Part shown: one piece after another, positions 43,397-52,225 of the stretch
How positions within the stretch are numbered: position 1 is the stretch's first letter
Layout: every line of letters starts with the position of its first letter
Source: an uncultured Bacteroidales bacterium
Lineage (GTDB): Bacteria > Bacteroidota > Bacteroidia > Bacteroidales > Bacteroidaceae
Length of the DNA: 53,244 nucleotides
Reading direction: 5' to 3'
NCBI GenBank assembly: GCA_902788865.1
Contig: CADALZ010000015.1
Span: 1-53,244, forward strand
Position numbers and translations under genes: made by a program
The notes under the pieces: model-generated
Told to the model about the DNA's origin: nothing
Database searches by the model: none
Seen by the model: only the letters and a program-made list of their open reading frames with translations

Positions 43397-44521
43397 ATGA
43401 AATTTGTAGTTTCAAGTACCGATTTATCTGCTCATTTGCAGGCTATCAGCCGAGTGATTAACAGTAAGAACGCAATTCCTATCTTCGATTGCTTCTTGTT
43501 CTGCGTGAAAGAAGGCCGTCTTTTTGTGACTGCTTCTGATAGTGAAACCACTATGACTACTTCGATGGAGGTGGCACAGACCGATACAGACGGACAGTTT
43601 GCCATCATGGCACGCACCTTGCTGGAGGCTTTGCGCGTTGGTGCCGACCAGCCGCTGACCTTCGATGTCAATATGGAGAATATGTCTATCACAGTGAGCT
43701 ATCAGAATGGTAGCTACAGCCTCATGGGACAGTCGGCCGAGGTCTATCCAAGCCCTGACCAACTGAGTGAGAATGCTGTGACAGTGACTATGGAGAGCGA
43801 TTTGCTGCTGGAAGGCATTGGTCGCACACTCTTCGCTACTGCCAGCGATGAGCTGCGCCCTGTGATGAATGGCGTATTCTTCGATATTTCTACAGAAGAC
43901 ATCACACTCGTGGCCTCCGATGGACATAAGCTGGTGCGCTACAGAAATAATCATGCTAAGGGTGACCAGAAGTCTTCTTTCATCCTGCCTAAGAAGCCTG
44001 CCGGACTGTTGAAGAACCTGGCTCCGAAGGAGGCTACTGGCGTGACACTTCAGTTTGATAATCGCAATGCAGTGATTGAAATGGGCGAATATAAGATGGT
44101 GTGCCGCCTGATAGAAGGACGTTATCCGAACTATAACTCTGTGATTCCTCAGAGCAATCCGTATAAGGTGACTATCGACCGCCTCTCTCTGCTTGGCGCT
44201 CTGCGTCGCGTGTCTATCTTCTCTTCTCAGGCCAGCAACTTGGTGAAGCTGAACCTGAAGGGTGGGGAACTGCTTATCTCTGCTCAGGATATCGACTTCT
44301 CTACATCTGCCAAGGAGTCTATGCCTTGCCAGTATGAAGGCGAGGAGATGAGCATCGGCTTCAAGTCGGTATTCTTGATTGACATACTCAATAACTTCAG
44401 TGCCGATGAAGTCACTATCGAGTTGGCCGATCCATCAAGAGCTGGTGTAATAGTACCTGTGATGCAGCCAGAGGGTGAAGACTTGCTGATGCTGCTGATG
44501 CCAATGATGCTTAACGACTGA
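43397..44521 (+). CDS. dnaN: DNA polymerase III beta sliding clamp
   Basis: The 374-residue protein has three repeated clamp domains (about 1-120, 128-250, 251-374). It begins MKFVVSSTDLSAHLQAISRV, has LLEGIGRTLFATASDELRPVMNGVFF, GHKLVRYR and ends LLMLLMPMMLND. It encircles DNA as processivity factor. dnaA is not adjacent, so this is not a standard origin locus. The downstream exonuclease begins 7 bp later. Confidence 0.95.
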   Translation: MKFVVSSTDLSAHLQAISRVINSKNAIPIFDCFLFCVKEGRLFVTASDSETTMTTSMEVAQTDTDGQFAIMARTLLEALRVGADQPLTFDVNMENMSITVSYQNGSYSLMGQSAEVYPSPDQLSENAVTVTMESDLLLEGIGRTLFATASDELRPVMNGVFFDISTEDITLVASDGHKLVRYRNNHAKGDQKSSFILPKKPAGLLKNLAPKEATGVTLQFDNRNAVIEMGEYKMVCRLIEGRYPNYNSVIPQSNPYKVTIDRLSLLGALRRVSIFSSQASNLVKLNLKGGELLISAQDIDFSTSAKESMPCQYEGEEMSIGFKSVFLIDILNNFSADEVTIELADPSRAGVIVPVMQPEGEDLLMLLMPMMLND

Positions 44522-44528
44522 TAAAAAC

Positions 44529-45308
44529 ATGGAACTTAATTTGAAAAAACCGCTGGTCTTCTTCGATTTGGAGACTACGGGCACTGATATTATCCACGAT
44601 AGGATTGTGGAAATCTGCATCCTGAAGGTGATGCCAAACGGCAACGAGGAGGCAAAAACGCTGCGCATCAATCCAGGAATGCATATTCCTGAGGGTGCTT
44701 CGGCTGTGCATCATATCACAGATGAGATGGTGAAAGATTGTCCAACCTTCAAAGAGGTGGCTAAGGACATCGCTCGTATTATCGAAGGAAGCGACTTGGC
44801 AGGATTCAACTCCAATCGCTTCGATATCCCCTTGCTCGCAGAGGAGTTCTTGCGCGCAGGGGTGGATATCGACTTGCGCCGTTGTAAGTTTGTAGATGTA
44901 CAGGTTATATTCCACAAGAAGGAACAGCGTACTCTGTCTGCTGCCTATAAGTTCTATTGTGATAAGGATTTAGGTGATGTGGCGCATTCGGCATTGGGCG
45001 ATACACGTGCTACCTATGAGGTGCTGAAGGCTCAGCTGGATAGGTATGCTGACGATCCTGAGCTGAAAAACGATATCGATGCACTTTCGAAGTATAGCTA
45101 TTTCAGCAAGAATGTAGACTTTGCTGGTCGCATTGTCTTGAATGACAAGGGAGAGGAAGTGTTCAACTTCGGCAAGTATAAAGGACTTCCTGTAAGAGAG
45201 GTCTTGAATCGTGATCCTGGCTACTATAGCTGGATAGAGAGCAGTGATTTTACTCTGGATACCAAAGCGGTACTCACGAAGATCAGACTGCGTGAAATGA
45301 AGAGATAA
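44529..45308 (+). CDS. DnaQ-like 3'-5' exonuclease
   Basis: The 259-residue protein has the DEDDh exonuclease residues: FFDLETTGTD (Asp/Glu pair near residue 12-14), LAGFNSNRFDIPLLAEEFL (Asp near 106) and AHSALGDTRATYEVL (His/Asp near 155-160). A C-terminal extension, FNFGKYKGLPVREVLNRDPG, is the short domain common to Bacteroidota exonucleases of this kind. It may act as a proofreading or repair nuclease; its place next to dnaN suggests a replication link. Confidence 0.85.
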   Translation: MELNLKKPLVFFDLETTGTDIIHDRIVEICILKVMPNGNEEAKTLRINPGMHIPEGASAVHHITDEMVKDCPTFKEVAKDIARIIEGSDLAGFNSNRFDIPLLAEEFLRAGVDIDLRRCKFVDVQVIFHKKEQRTLSAAYKFYCDKDLGDVAHSALGDTRATYEVLKAQLDRYADDPELKNDIDALSKYSYFSKNVDFAGRIVLNDKGEEVFNFGKYKGLPVREVLNRDPGYYSWIESSDFTLDTKAVLTKIRLREMKR

Positions 45309-45312
45309 GCTG

Positions 45313-46986
45313 ATGCTGCATACGCTCTATATACAAGACTACGCGTTGATACGCCAATTGGAGATCTGTTTCGAACAGGGTTTCTCCGTCATCACAGGTG
45401 AGACAGGTGCCGGAAAGTCGGTCATGCTGGGGGCTCTAGGGCTTCTTTTAGGTCAGCGTGCCGATACAAAAGCTATTCGCACTGGTGCCTCAAAGTGTGT
45501 GATAGAAGCTCATTTCCTATTGGAAGACAATCTCTTGCAGCCCTTCTTCGAAGAGAATGAACTCGACTTCGAGACCGAATGCATCTTGCGTAGGGAGGTC
45601 TATGCCTCTGGCAAGAGTCGTGCATTCATCAATGATACGCCTGTTCAGCTCTCTCAGATGAAGGAACTGGGTGAGCAGCTGATAGATATTCATTCTCAGC
45701 ACCAAAATCTACTCTTGGGTAAGGAAGATTTCCAACTGGGTGTATTGGATATCGTAGCTGGGAATGGGGCATTGCTGAACACCTATCGTCAGGATTTCAG
45801 ACGTTGGAAACAACGTAAGCAGGAATTGCAGGACTTACTTGTTCAGATAGCCCAAGACAAGGCTGATGAAGATTATGTGCAGTTTCAATATAACCAACTG
45901 GAAGAGGCTGCTCTCCAAGAGGGTGAGCAAGAGGAGCTGGAGCAAGAAGCCGAGATGCTGAACCATGCAGAAGAAATCAAGTCTGGGCTTTATAGGGCAG
46001 GGCAGATTCTCTCTTCCGAGGATGGAGGACTGCTTGCAGAACTGCGCGATAGCAAGAGTGCCTTACAAAGCATTCTTTCAGTTTATCCCGCTGCCAGCGA
46101 ACTGTTCGATCGTCTGGAGAGTTCCTATATAGAACTGGAAGACATTGCTCAGGAACTGGAGCGTCAGGCTGATTTGGCAGAGTTTGATCCACAGCGTTTG
46201 GATGCTGTGAACGACCGACTGAATCTGATTTATTCCCTACAGCAGAAACATCACGTACAGACAGTAGAAGCATTGCTTCAGATTCAGGCAGATTTCGCTG
46301 CCCGATTGAAGTTGCTGAACCATTCAGAAGAGGATGTGGAGCAGCTCACTAAGGAGTGCGATAGTATGTACAGAAACCTAATAAAGCAGGCAGGGCAGTT
46401 GACAGAAAACAGAAATAAAGCATCTAAACAGATTGAGAAACAGATGGTTGAGATGCTTATTCCGCAAGGAATGCCCAATGTGCGTTTCCAGGTGGAGATA
46501 GGTCAGAAGAAGGAGCTCTCTGAGACGGGTGCCGATGCGGTTAACTTCCGCTTCAGTGCCAACAAAAATGGGGCGCTGCAACCTATATCACAGGTCGCTT
46601 CGGGTGGTGAGATAGCCCGTGTGATGCTTTCTGTTAAGGCATTGATTTCTGGCGCTGTCGCTTTGCCTACCATTATATTCGATGAGATAGACACAGGCGT
46701 TTCTGGCAATATAGCCGACCGTATGGCACTGATCATGCAAGACATGGGGGCTAAGGGCCGACAGGTTATCAGCATCACCCATTTGCCCCAGATTGCGGCA
46801 CGCGGTGCGGTGCATTATAAAGTTTACAAGCAAGATACTGAGACAGAAACGATCAGTCACATCACTCGTTTGAGTAAGGAAGAGCGGGTAGAGGAGATTG
46901 CTCACATGCTGAGTGGAGCTACGCTGACCACAGAAGCCTTGAATAATGCTCGGGCTTTGCTGGCAGAAAACAATATTGAAAATTAA
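45313..46986 (+). CDS. recN: DNA repair protein RecN
   Basis: The 557-residue SMC-like ATPase has Walker A TGETGAGKSVMLGALGLLLG near residue 30-50, a long coiled-coil middle (about 150-370) with Glu/Gln-rich heptads, and the C-terminal half-site SGGEIARVMLSVKALISG plus IIFDEIDTGVSG. RecN acts at double-strand breaks. It lies 4 bp after the exonuclease gene. Confidence 0.95.
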   Translation: MLHTLYIQDYALIRQLEICFEQGFSVITGETGAGKSVMLGALGLLLGQRADTKAIRTGASKCVIEAHFLLEDNLLQPFFEENELDFETECILRREVYASGKSRAFINDTPVQLSQMKELGEQLIDIHSQHQNLLLGKEDFQLGVLDIVAGNGALLNTYRQDFRRWKQRKQELQDLLVQIAQDKADEDYVQFQYNQLEEAALQEGEQEELEQEAEMLNHAEEIKSGLYRAGQILSSEDGGLLAELRDSKSALQSILSVYPAASELFDRLESSYIELEDIAQELERQADLAEFDPQRLDAVNDRLNLIYSLQQKHHVQTVEALLQIQADFAARLKLLNHSEEDVEQLTKECDSMYRNLIKQAGQLTENRNKASKQIEKQMVEMLIPQGMPNVRFQVEIGQKKELSETGADAVNFRFSANKNGALQPISQVASGGEIARVMLSVKALISGAVALPTIIFDEIDTGVSGNIADRMALIMQDMGAKGRQVISITHLPQIAARGAVHYKVYKQDTETETISHITRLSKEERVEEIAHMLSGATLTTEALNNARALLAENNIEN

Positions 46987-47003
46987 GCTGAAATAATAAA
47001 GAA

Positions 47004-48704
47004 ATGAAACAAAGACTTTTATTGATAATGATGCTTTGCCTCACCGCAGGCTGGAGTTTTGCCCAGGCTCCTAAGTGGCTGGACAAGACTCGTAATGCAG
47101 TGTTCAACATCATCGCCTATGATGAAAGTGGAAAGATGATTCATACGGGCAATGGCTTCTTTATTACAGAAGATGGAACGGCTATTGCCGACTATTCTGT
47201 TTTCGAGAATGCGCAGCGTGCTGTTATCGTTGATGCCCAAGGCAAGCAGATGAATGTGGACATGATTCTGGGTGCTAACGCTATGTATGATGTGGTGAAG
47301 TTCCAAGTGGCCATCAGTGGTAAGAAAGTTACGGCTTTACCTCTGGCTTCCTTATCTCCTTCAGATAATACCACTGTGTTCCTCCTGCCTTATTCTACAC
47401 AGAAAGGGGGAGAATATGCTATAGGTAAGGTGCAGCATGCTGATAGGGTGGAAGGCTCGTACAACTACTATACGCTGGCTCTTTCTCTGAAAGATAAGAT
47501 GGTGAGTTGCCCTTTGGTAAATAATGATGGACAGGTTTTTGCATTGGCTCAGAAGTCATCCGCAGCAGATTCTACAACCGTTTGCTATGGTATGGATGTG
47601 AAGTTTGCGAATAGCCTGCAAATAGGCGCGCTCTCATTCAATGACAATAGTTTGATGAAGATTGGTATTCGTAAGGCTTTGCCTGATACAGAGGAGGATG
47701 CACTGGCCTTGCTTTATATGGTTTCTACCCGTTTGTCTTTCACGGAATACCTCCAACTGCTGAACGATTTTCTGGTTAAGTTCCCGAATAGTGCCGACGG
47801 CTATTTACGTCGTGCCAATGTGCAGTTGGCTTCCAGCCAGACCGATGAGTCGCTGAGACAAGTGGAGGCTGATCTGGACACAGCCCTGAAACTGTCGTCA
47901 AGCAAGGCTGAGGTGTATTACAATAAGGCAAGCATTATTTATAGTTATCTGGGCATCAATCCGGAGCACCCTTATAAAAACTGGACAGTAGCCACGGCAG
48001 TAGAAGAGATTGACAAGGCGATAAAAGAAGATCCATTGCCTATGTATCAGCAGTTGAAGGGTGACATGCTTTTCTCTCAAGCCGATTATGCTGGAGCTTA
48101 TGCAGCTTACGATCAGGTGAATCATAGTAACTTGGCCTCTGCAGCGTCTTTCTATAATGCTGCTAAGACGAAAGAACTGCTGCAAGAAACCGATGCAGCC
48201 TTGGCATTGATGGATAGCTGCATTGCGAAGTTCGCTCCGCCTTATACGCAGGAAGCAGCCCCTTATCTGCTGGAAAGAGGGCGCATGCGCGATGAGGCTG
48301 GTCAATCTCGTCAGGCGTTGCTCGACTATGACGAATACTATAAGGCTGTGAATACGCAGGTGAACGATGTGTTCTACTATATGCGTGGGCAGGTGGCTTT
48401 GAGGGCCAGAGTCTATCAGCGTGCATTGGACGACTATGCTGAGGCAATCGAAATGAATCCAGAAGAACTGACCTACCGTGCCGAGTTGGCTGTAGTCAAT
48501 ATGCGAGTGGGAAGGAATGAAGAAGCTCTGCAGGTGCTGGCTGAAGCTGAGAAGATTGATCCGTCATACTCTGAAATCTATCGTCTTCGTGGCTTGGCGT
48601 ATATCCAGTTGAAGCGCAACAGTGAGGCTTGTGATAGCTTCAATAAGGCTAAAGAGTTGGGCAATTCTGAGGTTCAGGCGCTGATAGATAGGTATTGTAA
48701 TTAG
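47004..48704 (+). CDS. Degenerate trypsin-like protease domain with C-terminal TPR repeats
   Basis: The 566-residue protein has a signal peptide (LLLIMMLCLTAGWSFAQA). Residues 28-220 follow the chymotrypsin-like fold (NAVFNIIAYDESGKMIHTGNG, DVVKFQVA), but the usual TNYHV is ADYSVFENA and the GNSGSPL segment is VSCPLVNNDG, so both the His and Ser of the triad appear lost. From about 245, TPR motifs follow (YLRRANVQLASSQTDESL, AEVYYNKASIIYSYLG, LYRLRGLAYIQLKRNSEA-type), about eight units. It is probably a periplasmic scaffold rather than an enzyme. Followed by heptamer repeats. Confidence 0.75.
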   Translation: MKQRLLLIMMLCLTAGWSFAQAPKWLDKTRNAVFNIIAYDESGKMIHTGNGFFITEDGTAIADYSVFENAQRAVIVDAQGKQMNVDMILGANAMYDVVKFQVAISGKKVTALPLASLSPSDNTTVFLLPYSTQKGGEYAIGKVQHADRVEGSYNYYTLALSLKDKMVSCPLVNNDGQVFALAQKSSAADSTTVCYGMDVKFANSLQIGALSFNDNSLMKIGIRKALPDTEEDALALLYMVSTRLSFTEYLQLLNDFLVKFPNSADGYLRRANVQLASSQTDESLRQVEADLDTALKLSSSKAEVYYNKASIIYSYLGINPEHPYKNWTVATAVEEIDKAIKEDPLPMYQQLKGDMLFSQADYAGAYAAYDQVNHSNLASAASFYNAAKTKELLQETDAALALMDSCIAKFAPPYTQEAAPYLLERGRMRDEAGQSRQALLDYDEYYKAVNTQVNDVFYYMRGQVALRARVYQRALDDYAEAIEMNPEELTYRAELAVVNMRVGRNEEALQVLAEAEKIDPSYSEIYRLRGLAYIQLKRNSEACDSFNKAKELGNSEVQALIDRYCN

Positions 48705-48738
48705 TTTAGAGTTTAGAGTTAAGAGTTTAGGGTTTGGA
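48704..48738 (+). repeat. Five-unit heptamer repeat after the TPR gene
   Basis: Five units of GTTTAGA type start on the last base of the TAG stop of the upstream gene. Confidence 0.75.
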
Positions 48739-48763
48739 ATTTATTGATTTAAAATAGGTGATT

Positions 48764-49138
48764 ATGAAAGAAGTGATAAGCAGTAAGAAGGCTCCGGGAG
48801 CCATTGGCCCTTACAGTCAGGGCATCGTTGCTGGTGGGTTGGTGTTCGTTTCCGGACAGTTGCCCATTGATGCTGCCACAGGAGTGATGGCAGAGGGTAT
48901 AGAGCAGCAGACTAAACAGTCGCTGACCAACATACAGCATATCTTGGCCGAGGCTGGTCTGACGATGAAAGATGTAGTGAAGACTACTGTTTTTCTGGCA
49001 GACATGTCTCTGTTTGGCGACATGAATAAGGTGTATGCCACATTCTTTGAGACCGACTGCCCCGCACGTTCGGCTGTAGCAGTGAAGGCATTACCGAAGG
49101 ATGCGCTGGTCGAGATTGAGTGCATTGCAACTCGCTAA
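48764..49138 (+). CDS. ridA: RidA family 2-iminobutanoate/2-iminopropanoate deaminase
   Basis: The 124-residue protein starts at ATG 48764 (MKEVISSKKAPGAIGPYSQG). It has FVSGQLPIDAATG, the family helix QTKQSLTNIQHILAEAGLTM, DMNKVYATFF and the catalytic Arg in PARSAVAVKALPKDALVEIE. RidA clears reactive enamine/imine products of PLP enzymes. Its last 48 bp overlap the folC 3' end on the other strand. Confidence 0.9.
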   Translation: MKEVISSKKAPGAIGPYSQGIVAGGLVFVSGQLPIDAATGVMAEGIEQQTKQSLTNIQHILAEAGLTMKDVVKTTVFLADMSLFGDMNKVYATFFETDCPARSAVAVKALPKDALVEIECIATR

Positions 49139-50356
49139 GAGATCGGCTACGATAAAGTTACTGCCTCCCACGAAGATAACCTCTTCTGGGAGGCTGTTTT
49201 TTTGTGCCGCTTTCACGGCACTTACCACATCGGGATAGGTGTCGCCCTTCAGACCGCATTCTGCAGCCACATGTTGGAGCTCATTCTCGTCAAGAGCACG
49301 CTTCACACTGGCTTTGGTGAAATAGTAGGTAGCGTTTTGGGGCAGAAGGGCCAGCATCCCTCGAACGTCTTTATCGCTCACCACCCCTATGACGATGTGC
49401 AGTTTCTTACCCAGAGCTTTCAGCTGCTCGCCGATGTACAGGAAACCACCTACATTATGCCCGGTATCGCAGAGCAGGGTAGGACGCTCTTGAAGCTGCT
49501 GCCAGCGTCCCATCAGTCCAGTGAGGGAGCTGACGTGCCCGAAACCATAGCGCACCATAGTGGCGTCAAACCGATAGCCTAAATCGCGCAGTACGGTGAG
49601 GGCTGTGACAATGGTCTGCTTGTTCTTCTGCTGATAGATGCCTTTCAGCTCAGGGCTGATGCCTGGGAAGTCTTCCCGTCCGTTTTCTTCGGCAAAGTAG
49701 AGTGGGGCATTTGCCTCTTTGGCTTTCTGAAGGAAGACTGGCTTTGTTTCTGGGGTGGTCTCACCGATTACCGCCGGAACACCTGGTTTGATGATGCCTG
49801 CTTTCTCTCCGGCTATTTTTCCCAGAGTGTCACCCAAGAACTGTGTATGTTCCAGACTGATATTTGTGATTATGCTCAAATCGGGCTGGATAATATTGGT
49901 GCAGTCCAATCGTCCGCCCAGTCCCACCTCAATGACTGCCACATCCACCTTCTGTTCGGCAAAATACTTGAACGCCATAGCGGTGGTTAGCTCAAAGAAG
50001 GAGGGGTGCAGTGGCTCGAAGAAACCCTTTTCCTGAGCCACGAAGTCCACTACGTAGTCTTCAGAAATCTTCTCTCCGTTGATGCGAATGCGTTCGCGGA
50101 AGTCGAGTAGGTGAGGTGAGGTATAGAGACCAACCTTATATCCCGCTGTCTGCAGGATGGCAGCCAGCGTATGCGATACAGAGCCTTTTCCGTTGGTTCC
50201 AGCCACGTGAATCGTGCGGAACTTGCGGTGTGGATGGTCGAAATGCTCATCCAGCGCATAAGTGTTCTCTAATCCCGATTTATACGCCGAGGCACCCACC
50301 CGTTGAAACATGGGGACCCTGTCGTACAGATATTGTATGGTCTCTTGATAGTTCAT
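49091..50356 (-). CDS. folC: Folylpolyglutamate synthase / dihydrofolate synthase
   Basis: The 421-residue Mur-ligase-type enzyme adds glutamate to folates. It has the P-loop HVAGTNGKGSVSHTLAAIL (near residue 50-68), NISLEHTQFLGDTLGKIAGE, TTPETKP, and LCDTGHNVGG, IVIGVVSDKD in the C-terminal domain. The last 16 residues lie in the region overlapping ridA. It overlaps the YggS gene start by 4 bp, indicating a folC-after-yggS operon. Confidence 0.95.
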   Translation of the reverse strand: MNYQETIQYLYDRVPMFQRVGASAYKSGLENTYALDEHFDHPHRKFRTIHVAGTNGKGSVSHTLAAILQTAGYKVGLYTSPHLLDFRERIRINGEKISEDYVVDFVAQEKGFFEPLHPSFFELTTAMAFKYFAEQKVDVAVIEVGLGGRLDCTNIIQPDLSIITNISLEHTQFLGDTLGKIAGEKAGIIKPGVPAVIGETTPETKPVFLQKAKEANAPLYFAEENGREDFPGISPELKGIYQQKNKQTIVTALTVLRDLGYRFDATMVRYGFGHVSSLTGLMGRWQQLQERPTLLCDTGHNVGGFLYIGEQLKALGKKLHIVIGVVSDKDVRGMLALLPQNATYYFTKASVKRALDENELQHVAAECGLKGDTYPDVVSAVKAAQKNSLPEEVIFVGGSNFIVADLLASCNALNLDQRILR

Positions 50357-51033
50357 AATGTCTTTTTACTATAATCGCGCTGTCCGAAGATCATCGTCCC
50401 TATGCGGATCAGCGTACTTCCCTCCTCAATGGCGATGGGGTAGTCTTCACTCATGCCCATTGAGAGTTCCTTGAAGGCTGCGTCCTCGTGGAAGTAAGTT
50501 TGTTTCAGTTCCTCAAAGAATGTATGCAGAGAATGAAACTCCTTTCTAACTTGCGCCGTATTATCGGTATTTGTCGCCATGCCCATCAGTCCGCAGATTT
50601 GCACATGCTTTAGTTCGCTTAGAGCTCCAGAGCTCAGCATTTCCAGACATTCTTCTCTGCTGAAACCGAATTTCGTTTCCTCTTGTGCGATATGCATCTG
50701 CAATAGGCAGGGGATGATGCGATTGACTTTGGCAGCTTCCTTGTCCACTACCTTCAGCAGTTTCAGAGAGTCTATGCTATGAATCAGGCTGACGAATGGG
50801 GCGATATACTTCACCTTGTTGGTCTGAAGGTGTCCGATAAAATGCCATTCTATGTCCGCAGGGAGGCTTTCATGCTTCTGGGTGAGTTCCTGTACATGAT
50901 TCTCCCCGAAAAGGCGCTGGCCAGCCTTATATGCCTCCAGAATGTCTGTTTCTGAATGGAATTTAGACACGGCTATCAGTCTCACGCCTTCAGGCAGGGT
51001 TTGCTGAATAGATTTTATCGCTTCCCTGATCAT
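50353..51033 (-). CDS. YggS family PLP-binding protein
   Basis: The 226-residue protein has the PLP lysine in RLIAVSKFHSETDIL (near residue 23), HFIGHLQTNKVKYIAPFV, SIDSLKLLKVVDKEA, and the phosphate loop LSMGMSEDYPIAIEEGSTLI with IGTMIFGQRDY. YggS/YlmE proteins maintain PLP supply and amino acid pools. It starts 1 bp from the DUF4494 stop and overlaps folC by 4 bp. Confidence 0.95.
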   Translation of the reverse strand: MIREAIKSIQQTLPEGVRLIAVSKFHSETDILEAYKAGQRLFGENHVQELTQKHESLPADIEWHFIGHLQTNKVKYIAPFVSLIHSIDSLKLLKVVDKEAAKVNRIIPCLLQMHIAQEETKFGFSREECLEMLSSGALSELKHVQICGLMGMATNTDNTAQVRKEFHSLHTFFEELKQTYFHEDAAFKELSMGMSEDYPIAIEEGSTLIRIGTMIFGQRDYSKKTL

Positions 51034-51034
51034 C

Positions 51035-51493
51035 TTAGGCCTCCTTCTTTGGTTTCTCTTGATAGAAGAATACGTCCATGATGGCTGTCTCTGCTACCTG
51101 ACTCAGTTCATAGTCGGCCAGAGAGCCTTTCATGGCTTCGTCCAGTTTCTTTACCGCATCTCTCAGGTCAGAGGCTTGCACCAGCTTCCAGGTAGAGACT
51201 TTCTTTTCAACTTGCTTCTTCTCATCGATGATGGTTGTCACCATCTTGACTTTGAACCATTTGTCGGCGGCTTCCTCCTCGCAGGGGAAGAGTTCAGAGT
51301 AGTTGGTTCGCTTGATGTCCGCTACGCTCCACTCTCCGTTCATGAAGGGGCTCATCTCTTGGATGATGCGTGCTTCTGCCTCGGTGAAGCTCATCGCATC
51401 TACCAGATAGGGTTCTGTCACTTTCTTGATAGCTCCGTTTTCTAATGTTTTTTCGTATCGAATCTTACATTCGAACCAATATCCCATTGCCAT
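51035..51493 (-). CDS. DUF4494 protein
   Basis: The 152-residue protein begins GYWFECKIRYEKTLENGAIK and has DAMSFTEAEARIIQEM, FKVKMVTTIIDEKKQVEKK and MDVFFYQ, the layout of DUF4494 from Bacteroidota. No signal peptide or known catalytic residues are present. It is the first gene of the DUF4494-yggS-folC unit. Function unknown. Confidence 0.85.
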   Translation of the reverse strand: MAMGYWFECKIRYEKTLENGAIKKVTEPYLVDAMSFTEAEARIIQEMSPFMNGEWSVADIKRTNYSELFPCEEEAADKWFKVKMVTTIIDEKKQVEKKVSTWKLVQASDLRDAVKKLDEAMKGSLADYELSQVAETAIMDVFFYQEKPKKEA

Positions 51494-51574
51494 AGTATAA
51501 TCTTTTTTATGATTTAAATATTCAAAAATTCAAAAATGCAAAAAACGTGTAAATCTATTGTTATAAGCTTTGCT

Positions 51575-52210
51575 CTATTTCTTCCATCCTTTATAGATAA
51601 GGAATCCCACTATCAGGATTACCACTCCGAGGATGACGTAGCCTATCTCGTGGCTGTATTCCGTGGCCTTTTGCAGCAGCTGTTCTTGAGTCTCTATGCC
51701 CGGAACCTTAGACAGATAGTAACCGATAAAAGCTAATACCATATTCCAAAGCCATGAACCTAATGTGGTGAAAAGCAGGAACTTGCCGAGATTCATTCGA
51801 GCTAAACCTGCAGGGATGGAAATCAGCTGTCGGATGGCAGGAATCAGTCGTCCCACGAAGGTAGATATAGCTCCGTGCTGGTCGAAATATGCTTCAGCGT
51901 TGGCTACTTTCTCTTCTGAGATTAGGCACATATGTCCGATGCGGCTGCTGGCAAAGCGGTAGATGATGGGGCGGCCCAGCCACTTAGCAAGGAAGTAGTT
52001 CACCATTGCCCCGATGTTTGCACCAAGGGTGGCGAATAGCACCACCAAGATGATGCTCATGTCTCCACCCGAAGCAGCTTTCCAAGCAGCAGGCGGAACA
52101 ACCACCTCAGAGGGGAAGGGGATGAATGAACTCTCTATGGCCATCAGCAGGGTGATAGTCCAGTAATTCAGATTGTCAAGGCACCACTGTATAAATGCTA
52201 CGGATTCCAT
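51575..52210 (-). CDS. DedA family membrane protein
   Basis: The 211-residue protein has about five membrane segments and the DedA signatures IESSFIPFPSEVVVPPAA (near residue 25-42) and FVGRLIPAIRQLISIPAGLA (near 118-137), with the conserved Arg and Gly-Arg-x-hydrophobic-Pro. DedA proteins act as lipid carriers across the inner membrane (for example undecaprenyl phosphate in related families). The next gene downstream is 80 bp away. Confidence 0.9.
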   Translation of the reverse strand: MESVAFIQWCLDNLNYWTITLLMAIESSFIPFPSEVVVPPAAWKAASGGDMSIILVVLFATLGANIGAMVNYFLAKWLGRPIIYRFASSRIGHMCLISEEKVANAEAYFDQHGAISTFVGRLIPAIRQLISIPAGLARMNLGKFLLFTTLGSWLWNMVLAFIGYYLSKVPGIETQEQLLQKATEYSHEIGYVILGVVILIVGFLIYKGWKK

Positions 52211-52225
52211 ACGCTTCTTTGTTTT

